From positions 1 to 40,186 of the forward strand of contig REDU01000053.1 of NCBI GenBank assembly GCA_007693335.1: DNA of 40,186 nucleotides, read 5' to 3'. The notes under the pieces were generated by a model. It had not been told where the DNA came from and ran no database searches. It was given only the letters and a program-made list of their open reading frames with translations. Origin of the DNA: Ilumatobacter sp. (GTDB lineage Bacteria > Actinomycetota > Acidimicrobiia > Acidimicrobiales > Ilumatobacteraceae). Below, piece by piece: positions 1-8,208 of the stretch. A program made the translations under genes and the position numbers. Numbering within the stretch: the first letter of the stretch is position 1; each line of letters opens with the position of its first letter.

Positions 1-138
1 GTCTACGAGATGGGCGACCACTACTTCGTGCTCGGCCGGGTGAACGCGCTCGACGCCGATCCGCCGGCGACCGACGACGAGGGATTCCCGCTGATCTTCT
101 TCAAGGGGATGCTCGGGCGGTTCGTACCGGCAGACTGA
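1..138 (+). CDS. Flavin reductase family protein, C-terminal fragment
   Basis: The reading frame is open from base 1 and ends at a TGA at 136-138, so only the last 45 residues are present. They include a GDH-x4-LGRV segment followed by a PLIFFKG-x2-GRF ending. That pattern is typical of the C-terminal half of FMN/FAD-binding split-barrel flavin reductases (HpaC/DIM6-NTAB type), which supply reduced flavin to monooxygenases or act as oxidoreductases. The next gene starts 4 bases downstream, so the two are probably co-transcribed. The partner of this reductase is not visible. Confidence 0.7.
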   Translation, partial: VYEMGDHYFVLGRVNALDADPPATDDEGFPLIFFKGMLGRFVPAD

Positions 139-142
139 CCCC

Positions 143-2380
143 ATGCCGCTGCCACGCTCGTGGGTGAGCCTGTCGCCCAACGGCCTGGGCCACCAGAAGC
201 CGAACCACTACGGCGACATGGTGAAGGTGGCGCTCAAGGTGCGGGGCCGCACCCGTGATGCGCTGAAGATCCTCCGTGAAGGCGTGTGCGATGGCTGCGC
301 TCTCGGCGTGGCCGGCTTCCACGACTGGACGCTCGACGGAGTGCACCTGTGCACCACCCGGCTCAACCTGCTGCCGATGAACGTGGCCGAGCCGTTCGAC
401 CACGGCGTGCTGGGCGACGTGGGGTGGCTGCAGAACCTGCCGTCGACCGATCTGCGCGAGATGGGACGGTTGGCGTACCCGATGCGGAGGCGCCGGGGCG
501 AGGTCGGCTTCACCCGCATCACGTGGGACGAAGCGCTCGACGCGGCCGCCACCGCGATCCGCACCGCCGGTCCCGACCGCTCGGCCATCTATCTCACGAG
601 CCGCGGCATCACCAACGAGGTGTACTACACGGCGGGGAAGGCGGCGCGGGCGATGGGCATCGCCAACATCGACTCGGCGGCCCGCACCTGCCACGCCCCG
701 TCCACCGTGGGTCTGAAACAGACGATCGGCGTGGCGGCCAGCACCAACTCGATGCAGGACGTGCTCGAGAGCGACCTCATCGTGCTCTGGGGCACCAACG
801 TCGCGAACAACCAGCCGGTCTTCACCAAGTACCTGTACCTCGCGAAGAAGCGCGGCGCGAGGGTGGTCGTGGTCAACCCGTACCTCGAACCCGGTCTCGA
901 GCGTTACTGGGTGCCGTCGAACATCGAGTCGGCACTGTTCGGCACCAAGCTCTGCGATCTGCACGTGCCCGTCCGTCCCGGCGGCGACGTCGCGCTCGCC
1001 AACGCCGTGCTGAAACGGCTGGTGGCACTCCACGCCGTCGACCTCGCGTTCGTCCGGGCGCACACCGAGAACTGGGAGGACCTCGTCGACCACCTCGACA
1101 CGCTCGACCTCGACGATCTGCTCGATGCAGCCGGCGTCGATCGGGCCACGCTCGATGCGTTCGTCGAGCTCTACGCCACCTCGCCCGCCGCGATCCTGAT
1201 CTGGAGCATGGGCATCACCCAGCATCGCGAGGGCGTCGACGGTGTGCGATCGATCGTGAACGTCGGTCTGGCCCGGGGCAACGTCGGCCGCGACGGCGCC
1301 GGGCTGATGCCGATCCGCGGTCACTCCGGCGTGCAGGGCGGGGCCGAGATGGGCGCGTACGCCACCGCCTTCCCGGGCGGAGACCCCGTCGACGCCGAAC
1401 ACGCGGCGATCTGGTCGGAGCGTTGGGGCTTCGAGGTGTCGGGACGGCAGGGCCTCACCGCACCCGAGATGGTCGAGGCCGCCGAGCGGGGTGAGCTCGA
1501 CGTGATGTTCCTCGACGGTTCGAACCTGCTCGAGATCCTCCCGGACTCCGATCGGGTCGAAGCCGCCCTCGGGCGCGTCGGGACGCGCGTGCACCAGGAC
1601 GTGATCCTCACCTCGCAGATGTTCGTGGAGGGCGACGACGTCATCCTCCTCCCCGCGGCCACGCGCTACGAACAGGAGGGCGGGGGCACCAGCACCACCA
1701 CCGAGCGCCGCATCGCGTTCAGCCCGCAGGTGCTCGACCCGCCGGGCGAGGCGCGCAGCGAATGGCGCACCTTCGCCGACCTCGCGAGCCGGGTCCGTCC
1801 CGACCTGGCCGAGCACTTCGACTGGCACGACAACCTCGCGCTGCGCACCGAGATCGCGCGCAACGTCGAGATGTACGCCGGCATCGAGACACTGCGCACC
1901 ACGGGCGATCAGGTGCAGTACGGCGGACGGCACCTGTGCGCGGGCGGTGCGTTCCCGACGCCGACGGGCCGAGCGTCGTTCTCGTTGGTCGACGTGCGAC
2001 CCACCCCACTGGGCGAGGGTGAGTTCTTCTGCTCGACCCGTCGCGGCAAGCAGTTCAACACCATGGTCTACGCCGAGACCGATCCGCTCACCGGTGCCGG
2101 ACGCGACGCGGTGTACCTCGACGAGCACGACGCCGCCGCGCTCGGCATCACCGACGGCGAACCGGTCCGACTCCGCAACGCCAACGGAACGATGGACGGA
2201 CACGCCAAGCTCGTCCGCCTCCCCCACCGCTCGGCGCAGGTGCACTGGCCCGAGGGCAACGTCCTGCTCTCGGCCGGCCCCGCCGAACGTGAGCCGCTCA
2301 GCCGTATCCCCGACTACAACGCCGTCGTCACCGTCGAGCGTCGACTCGACCCGAACCCCACACATCGGAGCCGGAAGTGA
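143..2380 (+). CDS. YdeP/FdhF-type molybdopterin oxidoreductase
   Basis: This 745-aa protein has the layout of the molybdopterin-dependent oxidoreductase alpha-subunit family that includes E. coli YdeP and is related to formate dehydrogenase H. The N-terminus has C49-x2-C52 and C70 (CDGCALG, then HLCTTRL), possible iron-sulfur ligands. Around residue 183 the segment RTCHAPSTVGL matches the FdhF active-site region where selenocysteine binds molybdenum; here it is Cys183. A molybdopterin-dinucleotide-binding domain lies near the C-terminus (GRASFSLVD, QFNTMVY, then DAAALGITDGEPVRL). No Tat or Sec signal is seen, so it is likely cytoplasmic. The substrate is unknown and formate is only one possibility. 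It overlaps the following membrane gene by a GTGA junction and sits directly behind a flavin reductase. Confidence 0.85.
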   Translation: MPLPRSWVSLSPNGLGHQKPNHYGDMVKVALKVRGRTRDALKILREGVCDGCALGVAGFHDWTLDGVHLCTTRLNLLPMNVAEPFDHGVLGDVGWLQNLPSTDLREMGRLAYPMRRRRGEVGFTRITWDEALDAAATAIRTAGPDRSAIYLTSRGITNEVYYTAGKAARAMGIANIDSAARTCHAPSTVGLKQTIGVAASTNSMQDVLESDLIVLWGTNVANNQPVFTKYLYLAKKRGARVVVVNPYLEPGLERYWVPSNIESALFGTKLCDLHVPVRPGGDVALANAVLKRLVALHAVDLAFVRAHTENWEDLVDHLDTLDLDDLLDAAGVDRATLDAFVELYATSPAAILIWSMGITQHREGVDGVRSIVNVGLARGNVGRDGAGLMPIRGHSGVQGGAEMGAYATAFPGGDPVDAEHAAIWSERWGFEVSGRQGLTAPEMVEAAERGELDVMFLDGSNLLEILPDSDRVEAALGRVGTRVHQDVILTSQMFVEGDDVILLPAATRYEQEGGGTSTTTERRIAFSPQVLDPPGEARSEWRTFADLASRVRPDLAEHFDWHDNLALRTEIARNVEMYAGIETLRTTGDQVQYGGRHLCAGGAFPTPTGRASFSLVDVRPTPLGEGEFFCSTRRGKQFNTMVYAETDPLTGAGRDAVYLDEHDAAALGITDGEPVRLRNANGTMDGHAKLVRLPHRSAQVHWPEGNVLLSAGPAEREPLSRIPDYNAVVTVERRLDPNPTHRSRK

Positions 2381-2772
2381 AACTCCTGCAGCGTGCCACC
2401 GACTCCCCTGCCCCTCCGGCCCGGCTCGGGATCGCCGCCGCCCTCGACGTCGCATCGGTGGTGGTCTTCGTCGCCGTGGGCCGCCGCACCCACGAGCAGG
2501 ATCCCGGCCTGGCCGGCGTGTTCGCCACCGCTGCTCCGTTCCTGATCGCGCTCGCGATCGGGTGGCTGGTGGCCCGGGCGTGGTACTCGCCGATGTCGCT
2601 GCGCACCGGGTTCGTGGTGTGGGCGGTCACGATCGTGGGCGGCATGCTGCTGCGCAACCTCGTGTTCGGCGACGGCACCGCCATGTCGTTCGTGGTGGTC
2701 GCCACGCTCTTCACCGCCGCCTGCCTCCTCGGCTGGCGCCTCGTGTCGAAGCTCTTCCGCCCCGCCTGGTGA
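2377..2772 (+). CDS. DUF3054 family small membrane protein
   Basis: A 131-aa protein with about four hydrophobic segments (roughly residues 18-35, 45-67, 78-95 and 103-122). An early FVAVGRRTHEQ motif and a later GGMLLRNLVFGDGTAMSFVVVA segment are characteristic of the DUF3054 family of actinobacteria and haloarchaea. The GTG start at 2377 overlaps the TGA of the molybdoenzyme gene, so the two are translationally coupled. The function of DUF3054 is unknown. Its position suggests a membrane partner or merely a co-transcribed neighbour of the molybdoenzyme. Confidence 0.8.
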   Translation: MKLLQRATDSPAPPARLGIAAALDVASVVVFVAVGRRTHEQDPGLAGVFATAAPFLIALAIGWLVARAWYSPMSLRTGFVVWAVTIVGGMLLRNLVFGDGTAMSFVVVATLFTAACLLGWRLVSKLFRPAW

Positions 2773-2796
2773 CGCGTCCGCCGGTCGGGTCCGGGC

Positions 2797-4512
2797 TCAG
2801 ACGAGGTTGGTGATGGCGCCCTTCTCGGCACCCTGGGCGAGGCGGGCGTACTTGCCGAGCACACCGCTGGTGTAGCGGGGCGGGTTGGGTGACCAGCCGT
2901 CGCGGCGAGTCGCGAGCTCGGCGTCGTCGACCAGCAGGTCGAGCGAGAGCGACGGCACGTCGATGCGGATGCGGTCGCCGTCGCGCACGAACGCGATCGG
3001 GCCACCGTCGGTGGCTTCGGGGGCCACGTGTCCGATGCAGAACCCCCAGGTGCCACCGGAGAACCGGCCGTCGGTGATGAGGGCGCAGTCGGCACCCCGG
3101 CCGGCACCCTTCATCGCACCCGTGATCGCCAGCATCTCGCGCATACCGGGACCACCCTTCGGGCCCTCGTAGCGGATGACCAGCACCGTGCCCGGCTCGA
3201 TGCGGCCGGCCAGCACCTCGGCCATGGCGTCGTCCTCGCCGTCGAACACCCGCGCCACACCCTCGAACGTGCGCTGCTCCTGCGACAGCCCGGCCACCTT
3301 CACGACCGACCCGTTCGGAGCCAGCGAACCGGTCAGGATGTTGAGACCACCCTCGCGGTTGATCGGGGCGTCGAGCGGGTGCACGACCACACCGTCGGGC
3401 GCTGGCGGATCGATCTCGGCGAGGTTCTCGGCCATCGTCTTACCGGTCACGGTCATGACATCGCCGTGCAGCAGCCCGGCGTCGAGGAGGTGCTTGAGCA
3501 CCACCGGCACGCCGCCGATGCGGTCGAGGTCGGTCATGTGGAACTTGCCGCCGGGCTTCATGTCGGCGATGTGGGGCACCTTGGCCGCGATGCGGTTGAA
3601 GTCGGCGAGGTCGAGCGCGACCCCGGCCTCGTTCGCGATGGCGAGGAGGTGGAGCACGGCGTTGGTGGAGCCACCGAGCGCGTTGGCGAGAGCGATCGCG
3701 TTCTCGAACGCCTCCTTGGTGAGGATGTCACTGGGGCGGAGGCCGGTTCGGAGCATGTTCAGCACCGCCTCGCCCGCAGCCATCGCATCGTCTTCGCGGC
3801 GGCGATCGACGGCCGGAGGCGAGGCTGATCCGGGCAGTGACAGGCCGAGCGCCTCACCGATCGAGCTCATGGTGTTGGCGGTGAACATGCCGCCACACGC
3901 TCCCTCGCCGGGGCAGGCGTTCTTCTCGATGGCGTGCAGCTCGTCCTCGGTGATGGTGCCGGCCGCGCAGGCGCCCACGGCCTCGAAGACGCTCGTGATG
4001 TCGAGCGCCTGGCCGTTGAGGTAGCCGGGCAGGGTGGAGCCGTTGTACACGAACACCGCCGGCAGGTTCAGCCGGGCGATGGCCATCATCATCCCGGGCA
4101 TGCTCTTGTCGCAGCCGCCGGTCGCCAGCAGGCCGTCGAGCCGCTCGGCGTGGATCACGCACTCGACGGAATCGGCGATCACCTCGCGACTCACGAGCGA
4201 GGCCCGCATCCCCTCGTGCCCCATCGAGATGCCGTCGGACACGGTGATGGTGCCGAACTCGAGGCCCACACCACCGGCGCGTTGGATACCGAGCTTGGCT
4301 GCCGCGGTCAGGCGACGGATCGACACGTTGCACGGGGTGATCTCGTTCCACGACGAGGCGATGCCGACCTGCGGCTTCTCCCAGTCGTCGTCGGTGAGGC
4401 CGACGGCCCGCAGCATCGCCCGCGACGCGGCCTTCTGGATCCCGTCGGTGACGTCTCGTGAACGTGGCTTGATGTCGACGGCGGTCTGGGAGGTCGTGGA
4501 CGACTCGGACAT
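2797..4512 (-). CDS. ilvD: Dihydroxy-acid dehydratase
   Basis: IlvD converts 2,3-dihydroxy-3-methylbutanoate and its homologue to 2-oxo acids in valine, leucine and isoleucine synthesis, in the cytoplasm. The 571-aa protein has the full family signature: NEITPCNVS with C61, [10 protein letters not shown] with C134, and [16 protein letters not shown] with C206, the three expected cluster ligands, which suits a [2Fe-2S] enzyme. The C-terminal part has the [22 protein letters not shown] motif region. The frame stays open upstream to 4806, but the ATG at 4512 opens the usual short N-terminal tail (MSESS...) before the conserved RSRDVTDG segment, and the upstream extension has no family similarity. 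It is divergent from a TetR gene. A degenerate AGAAC/GTTCC site lies between them, but a housekeeping role independent of the catabolic genes is likely. Confidence 0.96.
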   Translation of the reverse strand: MSESSTTSQTAVDIKPRSRDVTDGIQKAASRAMLRAVGLTDDDWEKPQVGIASSWNEITPCNVSIRRLTAAAKLGIQRAGGVGLEFGTITVSDGISMGHEGMRASLVSREVIADSVECVIHAERLDGLLATGGCDKSMPGMMMAIARLNLPAVFVYNGSTLPGYLNGQALDITSVFEAVGACAAGTITEDELHAIEKNACPGEGACGGMFTANTMSSIGEALGLSLPGSASPPAVDRRREDDAMAAGEAVLNMLRTGLRPSDILTKEAFENAIALANALGGSTNAVLHLLAIANEAGVALDLADFNRIAAKVPHIADMKPGGKFHMTDLDRIGGVPVVLKHLLDAGLLHGDVMTVTGKTMAENLAEIDPPAPDGVVVHPLDAPINREGGLNILTGSLAPNGSVVKVAGLSQEQRTFEGVARVFDGEDDAMAEVLAGRIEPGTVLVIRYEGPKGGPGMREMLAITGAMKGAGRGADCALITDGRFSGGTWGFCIGHVAPEATDGGPIAFVRDGDRIRIDVPSLSLDLLVDDAELATRRDGWSPNPPRYTSGVLGKYARLAQGAEKGAITNLV

Positions 4513-4576
4513 GTGTCGCAGGGTAGTTCCGCCTGCACGCGTGTGACGGGTGTCGAGGGCACCCGCCACGGAGCGC

Positions 4577-4618
4577 GAGAACCATGTTCCAGTCGTGGCA
4601 CCGCAGTGCCGGTACACT
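4577..4618 (+). promoter_or_regulatory. Candidate operator (3-base spacer variant) and promoter of the TetR gene
   Basis: In the ilvD/TetR gap, GAGAACCATGTTCCA (4577-4591) resembles the window-wide AGAAC...GTTCT palindrome, but with three rather than two bases between half-sites. A TACACT at 4613-4618 could be the -10 box of the TetR gene, with the operator overlapping the -35 position. A short GGCAC/GTGCC inverted repeat lies between them at 4597-4610. The site could serve autoregulation. The spacing difference and the mismatch in the right half make this one of the weaker sites. Confidence 0.35.
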
Positions 4619-4663
4619 CGGGCGATCCCTGGTGACGGGACGCGACACCGAAAGGAACTCCTC

Positions 4664-5287
4664 GTGGCGAACGCGGTCGACGAAACCGGTCCCCCAGCTC
4701 CCGAAACTCTGATTCCCAGCCAGCGAGCGCGGCGTGAGCGGATCGTGACGGCGGCGCTCGAACTGTTGAAGTCGGGCGAGTACGACAAGATCCAGATGCG
4801 CGACATCGCAGAGGAAGCCGATGTCGCACTCGGGACGGTGTACCGCTACTTCACATCGAAAGAGCACCTCTTCGCAGCTGTACTCGTGGTCTGGAGCACC
4901 TCGCTGAACCAGCGGGTGCAGCGACGACCGCTCCAGGGCGAGACGCCGGTGGAGCGGCTCGAGGACCTCATGGGGCGGGTGCTGAACGCGTTCGACCGCT
5001 TCCCGCAGTTCCTCCGTCTGATCATCGTGCTCGAGACCACTCCTGACCCGTACGCCCGTGAGTTGCACGCCGAGTTCTCGGCGCTCACGGGCGGCACGTT
5101 CCTCGAGCCGCTGGAATCGCTCCACCCCGATGATGCCCGCGACGTGATGGACGTGGTGAAGGCGGTGCTGTGGTCGTCGTTGCGGAGCTGGTCACAGGGG
5201 ACGATCTCGATGGCACAGGCGCGGCGGCGGATCTCACGCGTCATCGAGCTGATCTTCTCGCCCCCGCCGATCATGAGTCCCTCCTGA
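4664..5287 (+). CDS. TetR/AcrR family transcriptional regulator
   Basis: A 207-aa one-domain repressor of the TetR type. The helix-turn-helix spans about residues 43-63 ([21 protein letters not shown]), followed by the usual SKEHLF. The ligand domain contains [20 protein letters not shown]. The GTG at 4664 was chosen because an AAAGGA ribosome site lies just upstream; the frame is open further up without similarity. Its recognition helix ([11 protein letters not shown]) is identical to that of the KstR-like regulator at 22542-23138, which implies related DNA targets. It is divergent from ilvD and convergent with the alcohol dehydrogenase gene. The ligand is unknown; an acyl-CoA or steroid-type ligand is a guess from context. 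Confidence 0.88.
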   Translation: MANAVDETGPPAPETLIPSQRARRERIVTAALELLKSGEYDKIQMRDIAEEADVALGTVYRYFTSKEHLFAAVLVVWSTSLNQRVQRRPLQGETPVERLEDLMGRVLNAFDRFPQFLRLIIVLETTPDPYARELHAEFSALTGGTFLEPLESLHPDDARDVMDVVKAVLWSSLRSWSQGTISMAQARRRISRVIELIFSPPPIMSPS

Positions 5288-5288
5288 C

Positions 5289-5306
5289 CGCCCCGGGCCG
5301 GGGGCG
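5289..5306 (+). terminator. Possible short terminator hairpin
   Basis: CGCCCC and GGGGCG (5289-5294, 5301-5306) form a six-pair stem with a GC-rich six-base loop in the 45-base gap between the convergent TetR and alcohol dehydrogenase genes. No clear T-run follows, so the assignment rests on position and stem only. Confidence 0.35.
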
Positions 5307-5332
5307 TCGTCAGGAGAGCCGGCGCGTCACCG

Positions 5333-6487
5333 TCAGCTGTGGACGATCACGCCACGGAGGTTCTCGCCATTGCGCATGGCGTCGTACCCCAGGTTGATGT
5401 CGTCGAGTGCGTACCGATTGGTGATCAGCTCGTCGAGCTTCAGCTGACCCTCGCGGTACAGGCCGAGGAGCATCGGGATGTCGGCGCGAGGGTTCAGCGA
5501 CCCGAAGATCGTGCCCTTGATCTCCTTGTTCCACATGGCGATCTCGAACAGGTTGACCGAGCTCTCGGTCTGCGTCATCGGAGCGATGGCGGTGATGACG
5601 ATCGTGCCGCCCTTGCCGGCGAGCTGCGTGCCCTCGGCCATCATGTCCCCGTACAGCACCGACGGGCTCAGGATCACCTTGTCGGCCATCTCGCCCCAGG
5701 TCAGCTCGCCCAGCGCAGCGAGCGCGTCGGTCATCGACGCGAACGTGTGCGTGGCACCCATCTCCATCGCCTTCTCGCGCTTGAACTCGACCGGGTCGAC
5801 GGCGATGACGCGCTTGGCGCCCGCCATCGCCGCGCCCTGCACCGCGTTGATGCCGATGCCGCCCACGCCCACCACGACCACGGTGTCACCGGCTTGGACC
5901 TCGGCCCGCTTGACGGCCGAGCCCCAACCGGTGGCGACGCCGCACGACACCAGGGCGACCGACTCGAGCGGGAGGTCGTTGTCGACCAGGATGACCTGGG
6001 TCTCGGCCACGCAGCTGTATTCCGAGAACGTGCCCAGTTTCGCGAAGAGACTGAGATCCTTGCCGTTCGACGAACGCCGGTGGCGGCTGGTGCCGTCGGT
6101 GATCATGCCCGGGAGGAACGTTCCAGCACCGCTGTTGCAGAGGTTCTGGCGACCCGATGAGCAGTACCGGCAACGTCCGCACGCCGGGATGAACGAGGCG
6201 GCGACATGATCGCCCACCTTCAGCGTGGTGACCCCGGGGCCGACCTCGACCACCTCGCCGGCGCCCTCGTGCCCGCCGATGATCGGGAAGAAATCGTCGA
6301 TGCCCATCAACGGCCACACCTCTTCGGGCGGCACCAGATCGCCGGTGACGAGATGTTCGTCGCTGTGGCACATGCCTGCGACCGACCACTTCACGAGCAC
6401 CTCGGCGGCCTTGGGCGGATCGACTTCGATCTCCTCGACTGCCCACTGCTGGTTCAGGCCGTGGATCATGGCTGCTCTGCTCTTCAC
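5333..6487 (-). CDS. Zinc-dependent alcohol dehydrogenase (NDMA-dependent type)
   Basis: A 384-aa medium-chain dehydrogenase that would oxidise an alcohol to an aldehyde with a bound or free nicotinamide cofactor. Catalytic zinc residues are visible as C40 (GMCHSDEH) and H73-E74 (GGHEGAG). The structural zinc loop is C103-x2-C106-x2-C109-x7-C117, and the Rossmann motif is GVGGIG. The overall sequence matches the mycobacterial/actinobacterial NDMA-dependent (tightly NAD-bound) subgroup. The start is a GTG at 6487 behind a GAGGGGGT ribosome site. It lies downstream of the P450 gene on the same strand, with its own exact TnnAACnnGTTnnA site at 6543-6556. A natural role is oxidising the alcohol made by the P450. 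That pairing is inference. Confidence 0.9.
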   Translation of the reverse strand: MKSRAAMIHGLNQQWAVEEIEVDPPKAAEVLVKWSVAGMCHSDEHLVTGDLVPPEEVWPLMGIDDFFPIIGGHEGAGEVVEVGPGVTTLKVGDHVAASFIPACGRCRYCSSGRQNLCNSGAGTFLPGMITDGTSRHRRSSNGKDLSLFAKLGTFSEYSCVAETQVILVDNDLPLESVALVSCGVATGWGSAVKRAEVQAGDTVVVVGVGGIGINAVQGAAMAGAKRVIAVDPVEFKREKAMEMGATHTFASMTDALAALGELTWGEMADKVILSPSVLYGDMMAEGTQLAGKGGTIVITAIAPMTQTESSVNLFEIAMWNKEIKGTIFGSLNPRADIPMLLGLYREGQLKLDELITNRYALDDINLGYDAMRNGENLRGVIVHS

Positions 6488-6542
6488 AACTACCCCCTCG
6501 GTGCGGACACCATGTCGTTCCGCGCCATACGTCGAACAAGAA

Positions 6543-6556
6543 TGTAACAGGTTTCA
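6543..6556 (-). promoter_or_regulatory. KstR-type operator upstream of the alcohol dehydrogenase
   Basis: TGTAACAGGTTTCA fits TnnAACnnGTTnnA exactly, 56 bases upstream of the start. Read on the minus strand, the right half runs into TACATT, a plausible -10 box, so a bound repressor would block the promoter. Confidence 0.6.
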
Positions 6557-6587
6557 AATACTTCGCCCGAGCCGGCGGGCAGCCCGT

Positions 6588-7853
6588 TCAGCGCGTGCTG
6601 ACCGGGCGTTGCGACGGCTCGAGCCTGATCGGCAGATGCTTGATCCCGTTGATGAAGTTCGACCGCAGGCGCACCGGCTCACCCAGCTTCTCGATGTTCG
6701 GAACCCGTGCGACGAGCTCCTCGAACAACACCTTCATCTCCATGCGGGCCAGGTGAGCACCGAGGCAGTGGTGCGGGCCACCACCGCCGAAGGCGACGTG
6801 TGCGTTCGGGTCACGATGGATGTCGAAGGCGAGCGGATCGGCGAACACCTTCTCGTCGTAGTTGGCCGAGATGTAGTACAGCGCCACCTTGTCGCCCTCG
6901 GAGATCTGGTGACCCTTGTACTCGAAATCCTGGGTGGCGTTGCGGCGGAAGTACATCACCGGCGTGCCGAACCGGAGCACCTCGTCGATCGCCGTCGCTT
7001 CGATGAGCGACGGGTCGTCGACGATGTCGTGGTACGCCTGCGGGTTCTCGAGGAACGCCGCGAGGCCGTGCGAGAGCACGTTGCGCGTCGTCTCGTTACC
7101 GGCCACCGCGAGCAGCAGGAAGAACAGGTCGAAGTCCTGCTCCGACAGCTTCTCACCGTCGACCTCACCGTGGATCAGCTTGCTCACGATGTCGTCGCGG
7201 GGGTTCTCGCGTCGGTCGGCGCCCAGCTGGTTGGCGTAGATGTACATCTCGAAGCGGGCATGGTTGACCGCCTCGTCGCTGATGGCGTACTCGGGGTCTT
7301 CGCTGCCGATCATGCGGTTCGACCAGTCGAAGAGCTTGTGGCGATCGTCGTAGGGAACCCCCAGGAACTCGGCGATCGCCTCGAGGGGCAGCTCGGCTGC
7401 GATGTCGGTCACGAAGTCGACCTGGCCGTCATTGGCCGCCATCGCCCGATCGATGATACGGCCGCTGCTCTCGCGGAGGTGGTCCTCGAGGGACCTGATC
7501 ACCTTGGGGGTGAAGCCCCGGTTCACCAGCTTGCGATAGCGGGTGTGCTCGGGCGGATCCATCGTCAGCATCATCTTGCCGCCGGCGTTCATCTGCTCCT
7601 GCGTGGCGCGCTGCTCGGGGGTGGGCTCCTCGAGGCCCACGACACCACCACGCGCCTGATCAGACGACAGCTTCTCCCAGTCGCGGTTGAGCACCGAGAC
7701 ATCCTCGTGGAGGCTGAACACCCAGAAGCCGGGCCCGTCGGGCTCAGGGTGATGGTAGATCGGTGCGTTGTCACGCAGATGCTTGAACCACTCATGTGGG
7801 ATCCGCTCCGCGAAGATGTCACGGCTCAACAGATTGACGTCGGACAGCTGCAT
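6588..7853 (-). CDS. Cytochrome P450, CYP125/CYP142/CYP124-like
   Basis: A 421-aa soluble bacterial P450. The I-helix oxygen-activation motif is AVAGNETTRN, the K-helix ExxR is in IDEVLRF, and the heme loop is FGGGGPHHCLGAHLAR with thiolate ligand C363. The I-helix wording and the C-terminal LRSNFINGIKHLPIRL closely resemble the actinobacterial group that hydroxylates the terminal methyl of cholesterol side chains or methyl-branched lipids (CYP125, CYP142, CYP124). The ATG at 7853 was chosen behind a GGGGGGAA ribosome site; the longer open frame upstream runs through the promoter. It is divergent from a [3Fe-4S] ferredoxin gene, its probable electron donor. No ferredoxin reductase is in the window. 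The substrate is inferred. Confidence 0.93.
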   Translation of the reverse strand: MQLSDVNLLSRDIFAERIPHEWFKHLRDNAPIYHHPEPDGPGFWVFSLHEDVSVLNRDWEKLSSDQARGGVVGLEEPTPEQRATQEQMNAGGKMMLTMDPPEHTRYRKLVNRGFTPKVIRSLEDHLRESSGRIIDRAMAANDGQVDFVTDIAAELPLEAIAEFLGVPYDDRHKLFDWSNRMIGSEDPEYAISDEAVNHARFEMYIYANQLGADRRENPRDDIVSKLIHGEVDGEKLSEQDFDLFFLLLAVAGNETTRNVLSHGLAAFLENPQAYHDIVDDPSLIEATAIDEVLRFGTPVMYFRRNATQDFEYKGHQISEGDKVALYYISANYDEKVFADPLAFDIHRDPNAHVAFGGGGPHHCLGAHLARMEMKVLFEELVARVPNIEKLGEPVRLRSNFINGIKHLPIRLEPSQRPVSTR

Positions 7854-7906
7854 TGTTCCCCCCGGGAGATGCTGCACACGCCATGGCGGAAGTGCCGTGG
7901 CGTTTC

Positions 7907-7949
7907 TGTAACCGATTCTATTGTAACGTGTTCTCACTGATGCGTCCAA
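7907..7949 (-). promoter_or_regulatory. P450 promoter with two tandem KstR-type operators
   Basis: Two sites lie one base apart: TGTAACCGATTCTA (7907-7920, one core mismatch) and TGTAACGTGTTCTC (7922-7935, last base differs). On the minus strand TTGGAC (7944-7949) and TACAAT (7920-7925) are separated by 18 bases and make a good sigma-70-type promoter for the P450 gene. The second operator covers the spacer and -10 box. The pair sits between the divergent P450 and ferredoxin genes and could control both. Confidence 0.6.
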
Positions 7950-8010
7950 GAGAATCATCCGAGAGAGCTCGGAACGACCACCGCGACAGGCCGCGGAACG
8001 GAGGAACAAC

Positions 8011-8202
8011 ATGAAGGTCAACGTCGACTTCGGCAAGTGTGAGGCCAACGCCCTCTGCATGGGGATCCTGCCCGAGGTGTTCGAGGTGAACGACGACGAC
8101 GAACTCGAGCTCTTGATGGAGGATGTCCCCGAGGAGCTTCGCGGACGACTCGAGGAGGCCGTCCGTTCGTGCCCGATGACGGCGATCTCGATCGAGGGCT
8201 GA
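8011..8202 (+). CDS. [3Fe-4S]-type ferredoxin, P450 electron donor
   Basis: A 63-aa acidic ferredoxin. Cysteines are at positions 10, 16 and 54 (GKCEANALCMG and SCPMTAI). The position that would hold the fourth ligand of a [4Fe-4S] cluster is not Cys, so a [3Fe-4S] cluster is expected, as in many actinobacterial ferredoxins that reduce P450s. The start has a GGAGGAAC ribosome site. It is divergent from the P450 gene across a 157-base gap carrying the tandem operators, which supports a dedicated redox pair. It ends six bases before the convergent MFS gene stop. Confidence 0.92.
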   Translation: MKVNVDFGKCEANALCMGILPEVFEVNDDDELELLMEDVPEELRGRLEEAVRSCPMTAISIEG

Positions 8203-8208
8203 GACCGA

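Noticed and set aside
101..2455. Long open frame (784 codons) opposite the molybdoenzyme gene
   Set aside because: It is an antisense shadow caused by high GC at third codon positions. It has no recognisable domain and covers a gene with clear family motifs.
4513..4806. N-terminal extension of ilvD
   Set aside because: It would run through the divergent promoter region and the TetR coding sequence; IlvD homologues start near the chosen ATG.
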